From: Chrysomallon squamiferum | Taxonomy: Eukaryota > Mollusca > Gastropoda > Neomphalida > Peltospiridae | Direction: 5' to 3' | Length of the DNA: 64,000 nucleotides | Assembly: GCA_012295275.1 (NCBI GenBank) | Contig: CM022679.1 | Span: forward strand, 25,588,407-25,652,406 | The notes under the pieces: generated by a model | The model's input: only the letters and a program-made list of their open reading frames with translations | Told to the model about the DNA's origin: nothing | Databases searched by the model: none | Part shown: in pieces, positions 12,117 to 24,210 of the stretch | Numbering within the stretch: position 1 is the stretch's first letter | Layout of the letters: every line of letters starts with the position of its first letter | Translations under genes and position numbers: made by a program

Positions 12117-12960
12117 TCTAGAGTCCATAATGTTATATGTAATCTTTAGCAATGATCTACAGTCCATAACATATTTACAGTCCATGACACTTTACAAACA
12201 TAACACTTTACAGTTCATGACATTTTACAAACAGTCCATGACATTTTACAAACAGTCCATGACACATTACCTACAGTTCATGACACATTACCTACAGTTC
12301 ATAACACTTTACAGTCCATGACACATTACCTACAGTTCATAACACTTTACAGTCCATGACATTTTACAAACAGTCCATGACACATTACCTACAGTTCATG
12401 ACACATTACCTACAGTTCATAACACTTTACAGTCCATGACACATTACCTACAGTTCATAACACTTTACAGTTCATGACACATTACCTACAGTTCATAACA
12501 CTTTACAGTTCATGACACATTACCTACAGTTCATGACACATTACCTACAGTTCATAACACTTTACAGTTCATGACACATTACATACCTACAGTTCATAAC
12601 ACTTTACAGTTCATGACACATTACTTACAGTTCATAACACTTTACAGTCCATGACACATTACCTACAGTTCATAACACTTTACAGTTCATGACACATTAC
12701 CTACAGTTCCATAACACTTTACAGTTCATGACACTTTACAAATAGCCCATGACATTTTACAAACAGTTCATGACACTTTACAAACAGCCCATGACATTTT
12801 ACAAACAGTTCATGATACTTTACAAACAGTCCATGACATTTTACTACAGCTGCTGACACTTTACAAACATTCCATGGCCCTTTACTAAAATCAATGACAC
12901 TTTACCTATAGTCCATGACACTCATACTTTATCTACAGTCCATGGCAATTTATCTACCGA
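12117..12960. repeat. 21/17-bp alternating minisatellite
   Basis: Two unit types alternate: CAGTTCATGACACATTACCTA (21 bp) and CAGTTCATAACACTTTA (17 bp), with TTC/TCC exchange. The core is regular at about 12230-12720; the right flank becomes AAACAGTCCATGACATTTTAC-like and decays by 12960. The two forms differ by a four-base gap, as in the 39/35-bp array at 2811. Confidence 0.95.
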
Positions 12961-13229
12961 CATTAGCACTTTAACTAAATAATCCATAATTCTTTACAAA
13001 CAGTCAGTGAACCTTTCATTTCAGAGAAGTTCATTACACTTTGCTAACAGCCCAAAACACATCCCTATTACAAGCTATTACTGACACAAAAGAAAGGAAT
13101 CTGTCAGCCTGGATAAACAGTTCGTTTTCCTTTCTTCAAAAGCCCAGGAACCTTTACTAAAATCAATGATACTTTTTCTTCAATTGTGTTACTTTACCAA
13201 GTCCATTATATTTACAGTCTTTATCACCT
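12961..13229. other. Spacer between two arrays
   Basis: Unique AT-rich sequence, possibly with eroded edge units of the neighbouring array. Confidence 0.4.
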
Positions 13230-13905
13230 TAGTCCATGGCTTTTTGTTGTTACAGACATATATTACTTTGACAAATCATTTGTTTGTTGTTACAAACAGT
13301 ACTATGAAACACACTTTTGCTTGTTGTTACATCACATATTACTAGGACAACACACTATCGTTATTACATCATATATTACTATGACAACACAGTTGTTATT
13401 ACATCATATATTACTATGACAACACACTGTTGTTATTACATCATATATTACTATGATATAACACACTTGGTATTACATCATATATTACTATGACAACACA
13501 CTGTTGTTATTACATCATATATTACTATGATATAACACACTTGTTATTACATCATATATTACTATGACAACACACTGATGTTATTACATCACATATTACT
13601 ATGATATAACACACTTGTTATTACATCATATATTACTATGACAACATACTGATGTTATATCACATATTACTATGATATAACACACTTGTTATTACATCAT
13701 ATATTACTATGACAACACTCTTGTGTTATTACATCACATATTAGTATAGTAACACACTGTTGTTTGCTGTTACATTATATATCACTATGGTAACACTGTT
13801 GTTACATCATATATTACTATGACAACACTCTGCTCTTTGTTATTACATCATATATTACTATGACAACACACTGCTCTTTGTTGTTACATCATAGATTACT
13901 GTGAC
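13230..13905. repeat. 37-bp tandem array with two alternating variants
   Basis: The unit begins TTGTTATTACATCATATATT and ends either ACTATGACAACACACTG or ACTATGATATAACACAC. The variants alternate through about 13380-13730, again giving a two-unit higher-order period (about 74 bp). The edges are degenerate. Confidence 0.95.
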
Positions 13906-14443
13906 TACATATTGCTCTGATGTCATACATACCCTGTGAATACAAACACTTGTGGTGTTAGTTAAATAATTTTGTTTTCAAAGCAAATGCTCTAAATAAA
14001 TCTGCCCAGTTTTTCCTGTACTTAAAATGTTATTCACCTGATCCTAATTGTGTTTGGTTTTTACTGGTCTCTGTGTGGTTTGTTGATACACATGCTGCAT
14101 CTTTTCACAGCCTACTGAAACATGCTAATTTAATGACTGGTAGTAACAGAACATTTTTCTCCTCTTACAAGCTTCATTAAACTTTGTGTCTCAACACGAT
14201 GCAAATGTCATCATTAGACTGAGTCAGTGGTCATATTATTTCTATAATTGTTTTCATCAAGCACAGTTAATTGCTTATGTTATTTCAGTCATGCAGATTT
14301 AGATGTTGTTTTTTATTTTCTTACCAAGATAACTGCTGGTTTAGAAGGGTTTACAAGTGTGTTATGTAAAAATAATAGAGGTTAATGAATAGTACGATTT
14401 TTTTTCTTTTATAAGAAATCTTCTTAAGGGATGTGTGTACACA

Positions 14444-14446
<3 letters not shown>
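13906..14446. other. AT-rich unique DNA
   Basis: No exon, SINE or array was recognised. Confidence 0.5.

Positions 14447-14478
<32 letters not shown>
14447..14478. repeat. (AT)n microsatellite
   Basis: About fifteen AT units. Confidence 0.95.
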
Positions 14479-14481
<3 letters not shown>

Positions 14482-14613
14482 TGTGGTGTATGTATCTTAT
14501 GTGCATTTGTTTGATGTATGTATATTGAATCAATTACTCACACCTGACTTTCCACACATTTCCTTACTCTAAATTAATCTGCACTTGAATAAATAATGAG
14601 TTAAACATAAGAA

Positions 14614-14790
14614 CTGAAGAAGAAGAAGAAGAAAAAGAAAAAAAAGAAGTAACAGAAAAAGAAGAAGAAGAAGAAAAAGAAGAAGAAAAAGCAAGAAAAA
14701 GAAGAAGAAAAAGCAAGAAAAAGAAGAAGAAAAAGAAAAGAAGAAGAAGAAGAAGAAAAAAAAAAAAGAAAAAGAAGAAGACGAAGAAAG
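14614..14790. repeat. (AAG)n purine tract
   Basis: GAA/AAG triplets with A-run interruptions, entirely purine on the + strand. The minus-strand frames are Phe/Ser runs. A homopurine block of this length can form triplex structures; that is general knowledge, not shown here. Confidence 0.93.
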
Positions 14791-14954
14791 GGTGTGAGAA
14801 GATTACTCCTGTCTGGTAACAATGTGATAAAGCACTGTGTGTTAGACTGTCACATAACCTAGCTAACTTAGTGACGCTGGTAAAACAAAACATGGGCTGA
14901 TACAAATCTGTGTGAGTGCTTGGGAGCGAGGGAAAGAAGGGAAAGGTATGTGCA

Positions 14955-15126
14955 TGTAATTGTTTTGTAATATTTGTGAAAACTGTGTGAAATGCGAGAT
15001 AAATTACGGCATTTTTTTAAAGTTGTGTTATCTGTTAAAACTATGTTAAACCTGAAACTGTTATTTTGAAAACTAATTTTTAAGAAATTTGGTATCTGTG
15101 AAAATTGTTACTAGATAAAATCAGGG

Positions 15127-15175
<49 letters not shown>

Positions 15176-15300
15176 TTGATCATTATATACTTCTTGAAAC
15201 AGTATTATTTTTAAAACAGTGTTGTTGTTGTTTTTTTTATCTAGAAAAATTATGTAAATTGTGAAACAGTGTTATTTTGAAAACTTTGTTATCTGTTGTT
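14955..15300. repeat. Degenerate ~60-110-bp repeat with long poly(A)
   Basis: Variants of AACTGTTATTTTGAAAACT and TTGTTATCTGTTAAAACTATG recur at several points. The block is interrupted by an A run of about 42 at 15130-15172. Confidence 0.6.
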
Positions 15301-15316
15301 GAGATATATTAACAGT

Positions 15317-15319
<3 letters not shown>

Positions 15320-15400
<81 letters not shown>
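15320..15400. repeat. (CT)n microsatellite
   Basis: About forty uninterrupted CT units. Confidence 0.98.
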
Positions 15401-15405
<5 letters not shown>

Positions 15406-15504
15406 CACACATCCATGCTTATGTTCATGTATATCAGGATGGATATATTATAAACAATTGTTTTAAAATGTGAAAAAGGAAAGAAACAACAACAATAATA
15501 ATGG

Positions 15505-15518
15505 ACATGATAATAAAA

Positions 15519-15565
<47 letters not shown>

Positions 15566-15780
15566 AATAAATAAATAAAAAAAGAAAAGAAGAAAAAATG
15601 GACCAATAAATAAAAATAAAATGATCATTCATCACTTAAACAATATGACCTCATCATCATCATTATCATCATAAATAAATAAATAAATAAACAAGTAAAA
15701 TAAAAAATAAATAATAACTAAAAAATAATATACAACAAACAGGAAAATAAAACAAGAAAAAGAAGAAGTAAACAAAAAAA
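15505..15780. repeat. (GAT)n / (AATA)n low-complexity block
   Basis: A pure GAT run at about 15519-15564 is followed by A-rich AATA and AAGAA tracts. Minus-strand frames through it are His or Ile runs. Confidence 0.9.
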
Positions 15781-16044
15781 CAAATGACCATTTCCTTAAG
15801 CAACCTGACCTCATTTTACCTGGTACAGGTAAGAACATAATCTATCACATCAGCGTTTAATCCTGAGACATACCAGCCATGCCATGTGGTATCCTTAAAC
15901 CGAAACAAGATAAACCACTAGCATAGATCACAGATCAAAGAGATATTTCACACGGGCTGGCTGGGATGAGAAGTTATGGGGAGTGGGGTATTTTATGTGC
16001 AGGGATGGGCAGACTGATATTAATAACTTCTGAGATTCATTTGA
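15781..16044. other. Unique DNA, somewhat higher GC
   Basis: About 15800-16010 is less AT-rich than its surroundings, but I recognise no exon or element. Confidence 0.4.
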
Positions 16045-16320
16045 TGAGGAAAAAAAGGAAATGGGTTATTTAATGAAGCACTCAGCAAATTTTTCTTAGT
16101 TTGTTATACAGAGTGAGATGTAATTAGAGATGAAACCTGCATGTCATCAGTTTCTTCCCTATACATTCAAACTCACATAGATGAAATTTTTTCAAAATAG
16201 CAGTAAGGTTATTTTATGTGTACCACCAACCCAGAGACAGGAGAAGAGTACAAAACTCTTGTTATACTAAATCTGGAGCATTGGCTAGAATGAGAAATAG
16301 TTTGATAGTTTTATTTGACA
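16045..16320 (-). mobile_element. Degraded SINE copy, minus strand
   Basis: The + strand carries, in order, AAATGGGTTATTTAATGAAG, CACTCAGCAAATTTT, TAGCAGTAAGGTTATTTTAT, GTGTACCACCAACCCAGAGA and GGCTAGAATGAGAAATAGTT. That is the reverse complement of the SINE body from the internal GGAACGAGAAATAG site to the 3' end. I recall an almost identical order of landmarks in a repeat common in gastropod genomes. Identity is low, so the copy is old. Confidence 0.65.
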
Positions 16321-16489
16321 GAATGAGATTTAAAAAACCCTACAATCATCACATTAATGGCTACATTTGTTATACTTTACTAACATGAATTCATTTGCAT
16401 TATGATTTATCACTGTTCATTTTACTTGTAGACAGGGAAGCACTTACCATAGAGTTTTAGAACAAGTAATGGTATATTGGTGGTAAAAA

Positions 16490-17030
16490 ATGGAATAGGG
16501 ATGATGTTTATTGTCACAGAAACAGTTAAGAATGTATTAAGAAAGATGTGAAAATAAATGAAAATATTGTGTGAACTAAATAAATATGTCTAGAGATAAA
16601 CGAAATAAAAAAATCTGAGAATAGAATGCATGAAGAAACTGTCAACTGAACAAATGAAAAATGTATGAAGAAAATTCTGTGAAATTAGCTAGAAAAACTA
16701 TCAAAATTAAAAAATAAAATTTGTGAACTGAATAATTAAAAATGTGCGAATTTGTTAAGAAATCAAATGAAGAAAATTATATGAAAATATCAAAGTTAGA
16801 GAAACTGTGTGAACTGAATATTTGAAAAAATGTGTGAATTTAACACCCCCAAAAAAGCCAATTAAAATAATTCTGTGAAATTGGTTTGGGAAAGTGTGTG
16901 AACAAAAAAAAAAAGAAAAAAAGTCTATGAATTTATCAAAAAATCAAGTTAAAAAAATTCGTTTGAAATCAGCTGCTGGAAAAAACTAAAAAAAAAAATA
17001 AAAAAAAAACTATGTGAACTGAACAAGATA
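16490..17030. repeat. Degenerate ~80-115-bp tandem repeat
   Basis: TGTGAACTGAATAA-like sites recur near 16571, 16643, 16723, 16808, 16897 and 17012. Between them are AAAATGTGTGAATTTAT and AATTCTGTGAAATTAGCT variants. About six copies are present, A-rich, with variable period. Confidence 0.7.
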
Positions 17031-17835
17031 CAGTTGGTTGTAGAACAAATGATGGAAATGTACCAGATGGGAGATAACACGAAACAGGTTAAAATCCCAT
17101 CTCGGTGGTGAATAAAACTATGTTATCACACAGACACATCTGATCCTGGGCTGTATTTTTACCTCAGGGATCACAAGGTTTTGGCATTACAGCCCACCTC
17201 CCATGTAATCACACGTTTGATTGGTTTTGTTTATTGCTTTCTTTTGGTCATTTTGTGTTCTCGTAAGACTTTTTTGTTTTTTAACACCTAGGCCAATAAA
17301 AAGATGTTTTGAAGTTTGTTTGTTTTGAAATTTTTTTTTTAGAGACTGAGGTGTTGAAAAAGGATCCTGTTAGTTTCAATGAAAAAAGAATAAAATTAAT
17401 TTTTTTAAAATTTATTAATGAGTGTGTGGATTGGGTTTTTGAGTAATATTGTTTAGAGATTATATTAAAAAATGTTTCTACATTTGAACTGACCTTTTTA
17501 ATTTTATTAATTACATAGTTATGCACATGCATGCATACATATGTGTGTATATACAGACACATACAAACACAAAACAGTCTTATACAGATTCATACATGAA
17601 CATTTTGCAAACTTTGGATTTAGGCAAATGATGCATAAATACATACACACACACACACACAAACATACATACATACATTATTGTATTTCATCATGATGCT
17701 TTAATATTAAATAAATCAGTATTAGCAAGTTTGGTTGTGTTCTTTTCATCTTTTTTTTTTTAATTAAATTTTTCCCTTTTCTGTGACAAAATCATTAAAT
17801 GTTTATTTATTTTTTTTTTTTTTTATCATTTGTAG
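17031..17835. other. Unique AT-rich DNA
   Basis: The first 200 bases are less AT-rich. A short CA run lies at about 17644-17660, and poly(T) runs occur at 17331, 17750 and 17810. A minus-strand open frame at 17281-17562 has no recognisable feature. Confidence 0.45.
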
Positions 17836-17898
17836 ATAAATATTGTTTGGATTACCTCATATAACTAATTTTACAAGATGAAGAAAACTGAACTCCTG
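17836..17898 (+). other. Possible 63-nt exon
   Basis: A T-rich tract ending CATTTGTAG (acceptor-like, AG at 17834-17835) precedes 63 bases that end at CTCCTG|GTGAGT (donor at 17899). The segment contains ATG at 17878 followed by six open codons to the donor. The splice signals are good, but such pairs occur by chance in T-rich DNA. Spliced directly to the exon at 60533 it would not be in frame with the coding region there, so if real it is a leader exon, carries an upstream frame, or belongs to another transcript. Confidence 0.2.
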
Positions 17899-17959
17899 GT
17901 GAGTATGTCTTAGTTTCGAATTGTACCCTTTGAATCTGAGCCATTTTTTGTTTATTTAC

Positions 17960-18400
17960 AACCATATATTGTATTTCTTTTTACAGTATTAAAAAATAAT
18001 ATGTAAGTTTAAATATATTTTACAAAGATACATACAACTGATTTTGTTTTATTAAAGTACACATACTGTGACAATAGACTAAATAACATTTCATATAATT
18101 ATTTTATGTGCTTTTTGTTAAAGTGTATGTGTTGTTTTATGAACAAATAATATAAATTATTGTATTTTTAAAAAGATCCAAGTAATCATATTATAATTTT
18201 TTTTCTTACTTAATTGCTACCTACATATTGAATATGTGACAGTAGTCTAAATAATATTTAACATAATTATTTTTTTTCTGATTAAAGTTTAGGTCTTATT
18301 AATAGCTACCTATCATATAATACCATAAATAAAATATATTTCGTATAGTTTCAAGTAATTATTTTATTTCTTTTCCTTTTAAAATACCCTTGGTTTTTAA
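17960..18400. repeat. Degenerate ~170-bp tandem repeat, 2-3 copies
   Basis: CTGTGACAATAGACTAAATA (about 18066) and ATGTGACAGTAGTCTAAATA (about 18235) are followed in both copies by ATAATTATTTT and then by ATTAAAGT or GTTAAAGT. A third weaker copy ends near 18400. Confidence 0.7.
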
Positions 18401-19249
18401 GGTATGGTATGTACAAATATATAGTAAATTTATTTTATATTCTTTCACCCTTTTATTTCATTCTTCTTATAAAAATATACCATTTTTTTGTCTAAATAGA
18501 TAGGCTTAATATATTTGTTAAATGTTTGTTTTAGGGTGGGCTTGAGGCTGTTATTTGCTTTTAGGAAATAAAAGATTTAGTATTTGCTTGTTAGGCCAGA
18601 TTGATAGATTGATAGCTTACAATATATCCATATTTAATTTATTATTAATAATAGTATATTTCATTTATTTATTTGTATGTTTACTAACATTTCTAATATT
18701 TCTGTCGTCCTTCAGCAAAATAATGATTAAATAAGGGAAGTTACTCTGTAGAGACAGACTTTTTCTTCCTTCTTTAAAAAAAAAAAAAAAAAACCACTAT
18801 GCCATTAAAGGGGAACTACTCTACATCTTTAGATGTCATATTTCTTTCTGGCAACAATTCTGAACTGTTCTCGCAAAAGCCCTCATAGACTGAGCCATTG
18901 TGATTTTCATTGCTATTATATACTAATACTGAAATAAAATAAACCTACATCATCTGATAATATGAACATTTCGATAAAAACAGAGTAATAATAATGATGA
19001 TAAATAGATGATGACAACAATAAAGTCATTAAAATATGAAGAAAAAAAAATTATGAATTAAAATAATAATCAATAATAAGAAAGACTGATAACACAGTTT
19101 TGATTTTTCACTCCTAATACTGTTTTATTATGTACAAAGTTTTGATAAGCTTTATAATACACCTAATGGGTCTAGTAATAATGTATCTGTATGAGACATC
19201 TAATATCTGAAGCAGCTAACATCAAATTTAAAAATCTTCAGTAATATTC
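18401..19249. other. AT-rich unique DNA
   Basis: Contains a poly(A) at 18776-18793. No exon or known repeat was recognised. Confidence 0.5.
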
Positions 19250-20015
19250 ACCAATATCCATGAGCACAATTAATTACTGTTATAACTTATATATGAATTT
19301 GAATTAGGCAATTTGTGTACTATAGCTATATTATTTATTCTTTAATTTTTTCTAATATTTTCAGTTTCTCATAATTAAACCCCATGAAGCATACTGTTGT
19401 CACATCTTACATTTTAATATTTATCATCAGATTAGTTTGTTTCTCAGTCAGTTTACTGGTTAAATTTCTATTAATAATATTATGAAATATACCTATATAA
19501 TCTATTCTTTTACTTTTCTAGTAATAAGTTACAAACAGTCTGTAATATACTTTAAGAAAAACAACAATGTTAAAACTCACATCTCAATATAAGACATCAT
19601 GCTTTTTTTTTTTTTTTTTTAATGTTGATTAGTTAATTTACTGTTTAATTTCCTATTAATAATATTATTAAAAAAATACCCATATAATTTATTCTTTAAC
19701 TGCTCTAGTAGCTTGTTATTTTCACATACCTTCTGAAAAAAATCAAGTGTTGTAAATTACATCTATAAGCCATTTTATTGTTTTTTAAGTGATCAGTTAA
19801 CTTGCTGTTTAAATTTCTACTAAAAGTGTTATATAAAATACTCATACAATTTATTCTTCAACTGCTCTAGTAGTTTGTTATTTCAATCTCTCATATACCT
19901 TTTGAAAAACAAAAGCATTCTAATCACGTTTTAATATATGTCATCTGATCATAGTGGTTGTTTTGATACTCTATTTAGTCAATTTCTGTTTAAATTTCTA
20001 TTAATAATATTTCAT
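19250..20015. repeat. Degenerate ~160-185-bp tandem repeat, 4-5 copies
   Basis: TTTATTCTTTAACTGCTCTA and its variants start near 19334, 19503, 19688 and 19850. TTAAATTTCTATTAATAATA variants recur at about 19463, 19645, 19815 and 19990. The spacing is roughly 160-185 bases. The copies are diverged but colinear, which indicates an old satellite-like amplification. Confidence 0.8.
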
Positions 20016-22005
20016 TTTCAATTTTAAACAGAAACACTTCATTGGGAGGGAGATATAAAAAAGAAAAAAGAAAACGAAGTAAAATAACAGCAGAGTAATC
20101 TGGTCAAATGCAAAACAGCTGAAAATACTTGTTTTTATAAACACTAATTTAACAGCATTATATAAATAAAAAATTATTATTATAGAAAAAAAAATTGCTA
20201 AAAGACCCCATTTCCTGAAACTGAATGAGGTTGGTTCCTGTTTTTCATTTCCTATTGTGGAAAGATAATGGGGAGAAAAAATTTAGATTTCATTATAAAC
20301 TATTTTTGTATAAATTTATACGAAATTGGAAAACCATTTCCATATGTCAGAAGAATGCTGGAGTTTGCAATGCAGTTCTCAACTTGATGTCATTTTGTAT
20401 TCTCAGTATTATTTTTTTATTCTGTTTATAACATTTTTCTCTTTAAAACATTTTTTTATTTTTATTTTAAATAAATAAATAAAAGGCCAACAAATCTTTT
20501 AATGTCACTTAAGTAAGGTTTATTTAACACTTTCACTGGACAATTTACAAATAGGTACAGGCAAAATCAGCAAGACTATATATCTGTACTATAAAATGTA
20601 ACAGAACACAACACATACTGATATTTGGGAGTGTCTGGGGGTGGGGTCATTTCTTGCAGTATAATGAAAAGTTTTTGGGTTTTTTTAAGACCATGGGTTA
20701 ATCTGTTTTCTTTAGACAAAAGTTATGAAATTTGAATGCCTATAATCTGCTTATTGCATGGAAAGGGTTAAAACAAACATAGAAAAATCAGATGTTTTTG
20801 AAAGTGTTGAAGAAAATGTTAATGAAAACATCTGCTGATGCTTAATGAATACATCTGAAGTGTTAATAATAATGATAATGATTTTGACGATGATGAAAAT
20901 AATTTGTTTTTAATGCAACAGTTATTTAACCTAAACCTGCAAAAGGTTTAAGTAGGCTAAATATATGGTTACTTTAAATTTTTTCACTACAGACCAAACT
21001 TTGTTAATAATAAAGTTTTTGAAATAATTTATTAAATTCATGACTGCCTATTGAATTTGCTTTTTTCCAATATTTTTTTGTAATTGCATTTTTAAATTAA
21101 CCTTAACAGACATTTCACACATTATTTTTGAAAAATGTATTTATTTATTTATTTATTATTTGTTTATTAATTATTAATATTATTATTATTTTTCACCTTA
21201 AAACATGAGAATGGAGTAACCTGCTATATTGTGTTAAGTTCTTGTTAAACTTTATTATTATTAAAGAATGAGGTCTAATGTAGGGGTGAAATATTAAATA
21301 TATTTAGGTTATTTTTTCCCATTACCATGGACTGATAGACAGGCTTACATTTAGAACAAATAATAATTTAAAAAATTATATATAGATAGATAGATAAATT
21401 TATTTATTTATTTATTTTCCTGTTTTTTATACTGGTTATTCCCACCAACGAGAGAATTTTTATTTTATTTTTTTTTTTTAAATTTTGCAATTTATGAAAA
21501 AGAAACAGTTTGAAGTCTGCTGTCTACATTAAAACTTGTAAATCTGTCCATGAGGTTGTTCACCTTTCACTGATCGCTATGGAAACAAACAAAAAATTGG
21601 CACCATTATATAACATAAATGGTTTTGTTCTGTGAGCTAAGTGCTAAGTTATTTTAGGTCAGACCCTAAGAGAAATGAGAAAAAAAAAAGAAGAAGAAAA
21701 AAAAAAAAGAAATTGGCAGAGATAAATTAAGTTAAAGAAAATAAATAAATTATATGGGTTTTGTGGTTTTCTTGAGTTTACAATATTATTTAAACAGTAT
21801 GAAACTAATTAACTGAAATGTATTTAACAACTACTGAAAAGTTCAAGCATGTTTTTCATGGGTACATAAACTTGTTTGTCTGGCAAGACTGCATTAGTGT
21901 TATGGGAGCAATTCTAAAGTTTGGAATTGAAATAGTCCTGGAATAGGCTACAGAAAAATAAATATAACAGTAAAAAAGCATCATACATACAAACATAGAT
22001 ACATA

Positions 22006-22010
<5 letters not shown>
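20016..22010. other. AT-rich DNA, nothing recognised
   Basis: Contains TTTA runs at about 21138 and 21395, a GATA run near 21382 and an A/G tract near 21680-21710. A 68-codon + strand frame at 20225 has no motif, no convincing splice sites and AT-driven composition. Confidence 0.55.
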
Positions 22011-22046
<36 letters not shown>

Positions 22047-22095
22047 ACTCATACATGCAGATACAAACACATACACATACATGCACATGATACAC
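22011..22095. repeat. (CA)n-rich microsatellite
   Basis: A pure CA run at about 22012-22040 is followed by CACTCATACA and ATACACATACATGC variants. Confidence 0.92.
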
Positions 22096-22199
22096 ACATG
22101 AGGAGTACATTTTTACTTGCACTTTTATGTATTTATATATTTAAAATCCAACATTATGAATATATTTTATTATTGTAAAGGATAGACAAAACATTCCAG

Positions 22200-23205
22200 T
22201 GTAAAAGATAGACATGCATCCACAGGTTAAATGCATGTTTTTGAAAGAACACACAGTTATATGATACAAGGAATTAGAATCAGGTAATATTTGAATATTA
22301 GATATAAACATACTCAGGTTATATGCATGTTTTTATAGTATTAGAGATAAACATACTCAGGTTAAAAGCATGTTTGTAAAAGAACACACAGTTATATGGT
22401 ACTGGGTATTAGACTCTGGTAATATTTTAGTATTAGATATGAACATATTCAGGTACAAGGAATTAGAGTCAGGTAATATTATATTATAGTATTAGATATA
22501 AACATACTCAGGTTATATGCATGTTTTTATAGTATTAGAGATAAACATAGTCAGGTTAAATGTATGTTTTTAAAAGAACACACAGTTATATGGTATTGGG
22601 TATTAGACTCAGGTAACATTTTAGTATTAGGTATAAACATACTCAGGTTAAATGCATGTTTTTAAAAGAACACACAGTTATATGGTATTGGGTATTAGAC
22701 TGGTAACATTTTAGTATTAGGTATAAACATACTCAGGTTAAATACATGTTTTTAAAAGAACACACAGTTCAGGTATGTTTTTAAAAGAACACACAGTTCA
22801 GGTATGTTTGTAAAAGAACACACAGTTCAGGTATGTTTTTAAAAGAACACACAGTTCAGGTATGTTTGTAAAAGAACACACAGTTCAGGTATGTTTTTAA
22901 AAGAACACACAGTTCAGGTATGTTTGTAAAAGAACACACAGTTCAGGTATGTTTGTAAAAGAACACACAGTTCAGGTATGTTTTTAAAAGAACACACAGT
23001 TCAGGTATGTTTGTAAAAGAACACACAGTTCAGGTATGTTTGAAAAAAAAGAACACACAGTTCAGGTATGTTTTTAAAAGAATACACAGTTCAGGTATGT
23101 TTGTAAAAGAACACACAGTTCAGGTATGTTTGTAAAAGAACACACAGTTCAGGTATGTTTTTAAAAGAACACACAGTTCAGGTATGTTTGTAAAAGAACA
23201 CGTAC
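22200..23205. repeat. Nested tandem array: ~90-bp units collapsing to a 29-bp unit
   Basis: From 22200 to 22765 the unit is about 90-130 bp and includes AAAGAACACACAGTTATATG, GGTATTAGACTCAGGTAA and ATAAACATACTCAGGTTAAA. From 22756 to 23205 it becomes a regular 29-bp unit, GGTATGTTTTTAAAAGAACA plus CACAGTTCA, about 15 copies, with TTTTTA/TTTGTA exchange between neighbours. The 29-mer equals the long unit with its middle removed, so the short array grew from one deleted long unit. Confidence 0.95.
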
Positions 23206-23340
23206 TTGTGGTACAGGGAAGTAGGGTCAGGCAGACTCTGTTAGTGTGTTGCCAAGACACTTAATAACAGCTGAGAGCGCAGAGTTTCCAGGAACCAATA
23301 AACAAGTGGTTGTTAGAATACTAGACATGCTCTTCACTTA
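23206..23340. other. Short unique spacer
   Basis: Higher GC than its flanks; nothing was recognised. Confidence 0.4.
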
Positions 23341-23525
23341 TTTATGCATGTATGTATGCATCTGTGTATGCATGCATGGATAGATGGAAGAATGGTTGGA
23401 TGGATGGATGAATGGAGGAATGGAGGGAGGGAATGATAAATGGAAGGATGGTGGATGGATGAGTGGATGGATGTTTGGACAGATGGATGGAGAATTGGAG
23501 AAATGGAAGACAGAAGGAGGGATGA
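23341..23525. repeat. ATGG/GGAT purine-rich tetranucleotide repeat
   Basis: Imperfect GGAT, GAATGGAG and ATGT units. All three + strand frames give Trp/Met/Gly runs and the minus strand gives Pro/Ser/His runs, so the open frames are repeat artefacts. Confidence 0.93.
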
Positions 23526-23694
23526 TATTTGGTTTGATGTGTGTGTGTGTATCTATATTGAAATGCAGTACAGGTGGAATGGTATATATTCCTAAAGGGA
23601 GTGCCAACATACTCTGAGATATACCCACTGCAATAAAAATTGTCTGCACACATAAAATACACATTATATGTTAATATTTCATCACTTTATGATG

Positions 23695-23960
23695 TAAGGA
23701 AAACAACATTTCACATAATGACACTCTCACCATGTTATTTTTGTGTTATATGGCACCAAACATTATAATTAGTTAAAGATGAAACCCGGTGTTCCCACTT
23801 CATGATTAACTCTTTCCAGTTAGCATCAAGGGATCTTTAAGATGCACCACCTCACAAACAGGATTGTACACACCACAGCTTTTGTTAAAACAATATGTGA
23901 AGCACAGTTTTGAATGAGGAACAATTCAGTGGAATAATTCATTGCCTACTATACCTTGAG
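23695..23960 (-). mobile_element. Degraded SINE copy, minus strand
   Basis: The + strand shows GTGTTATATGGCACCAAACA, AAACCCGGTGTTCCCACTTC, AGTTAGCATCAAGGGATCTT and CACCACCTCACAAACAGGAT, then GTACACACCACAG. This is the reverse complement of the SINE's 3' body. The ordering agrees with the copies at 16045 and 28035 and with a gastropod repeat known to me. The tRNA-like head is not visible. Confidence 0.75.
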
Positions 23961-24099
23961 TAAGTGCTCCATCACTGAACTGTATTTTGTGATTACAAAT
24001 GATTATTTTATTTACATTACTACATGCCAACCTTTGCTAATAATAAAGTTTAATAATAAAACACCAAGCTCTAGGATATCGTGGTGGGAATCATTTCAC
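23961..24099. other. Unique spacer
   Basis: Nothing was recognised beyond possible eroded SINE edge. Confidence 0.4.
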
Positions 24100-24210
24100 T
24101 ACAGATAGCTAGCTAGTTATACAGATAGATAACTAGACAGACAGAGAGACATATAGATATATAGGAGGTGTGTAGGTAGGTAGATAGACAGACAGACAGA
24201 CAGACAGAAA
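24100..24210. repeat. GATA/CAGA tetranucleotide repeat
   Basis: GATAGCTAGCTAG, GATAGATAAC and (ACAG)n units at lower purity than the array at 2200. Confidence 0.85.

Noticed and set aside
20225-20431. 68-codon + strand frame
   Set aside because: Looks like ordinary AT-rich sequence; no similarity to a transposon protein or domain could be recognised.
22756-23205. CRISPR-like 29-bp repeats
   Set aside because: Repeats abut one another without spacers and derive from a longer tandem unit.
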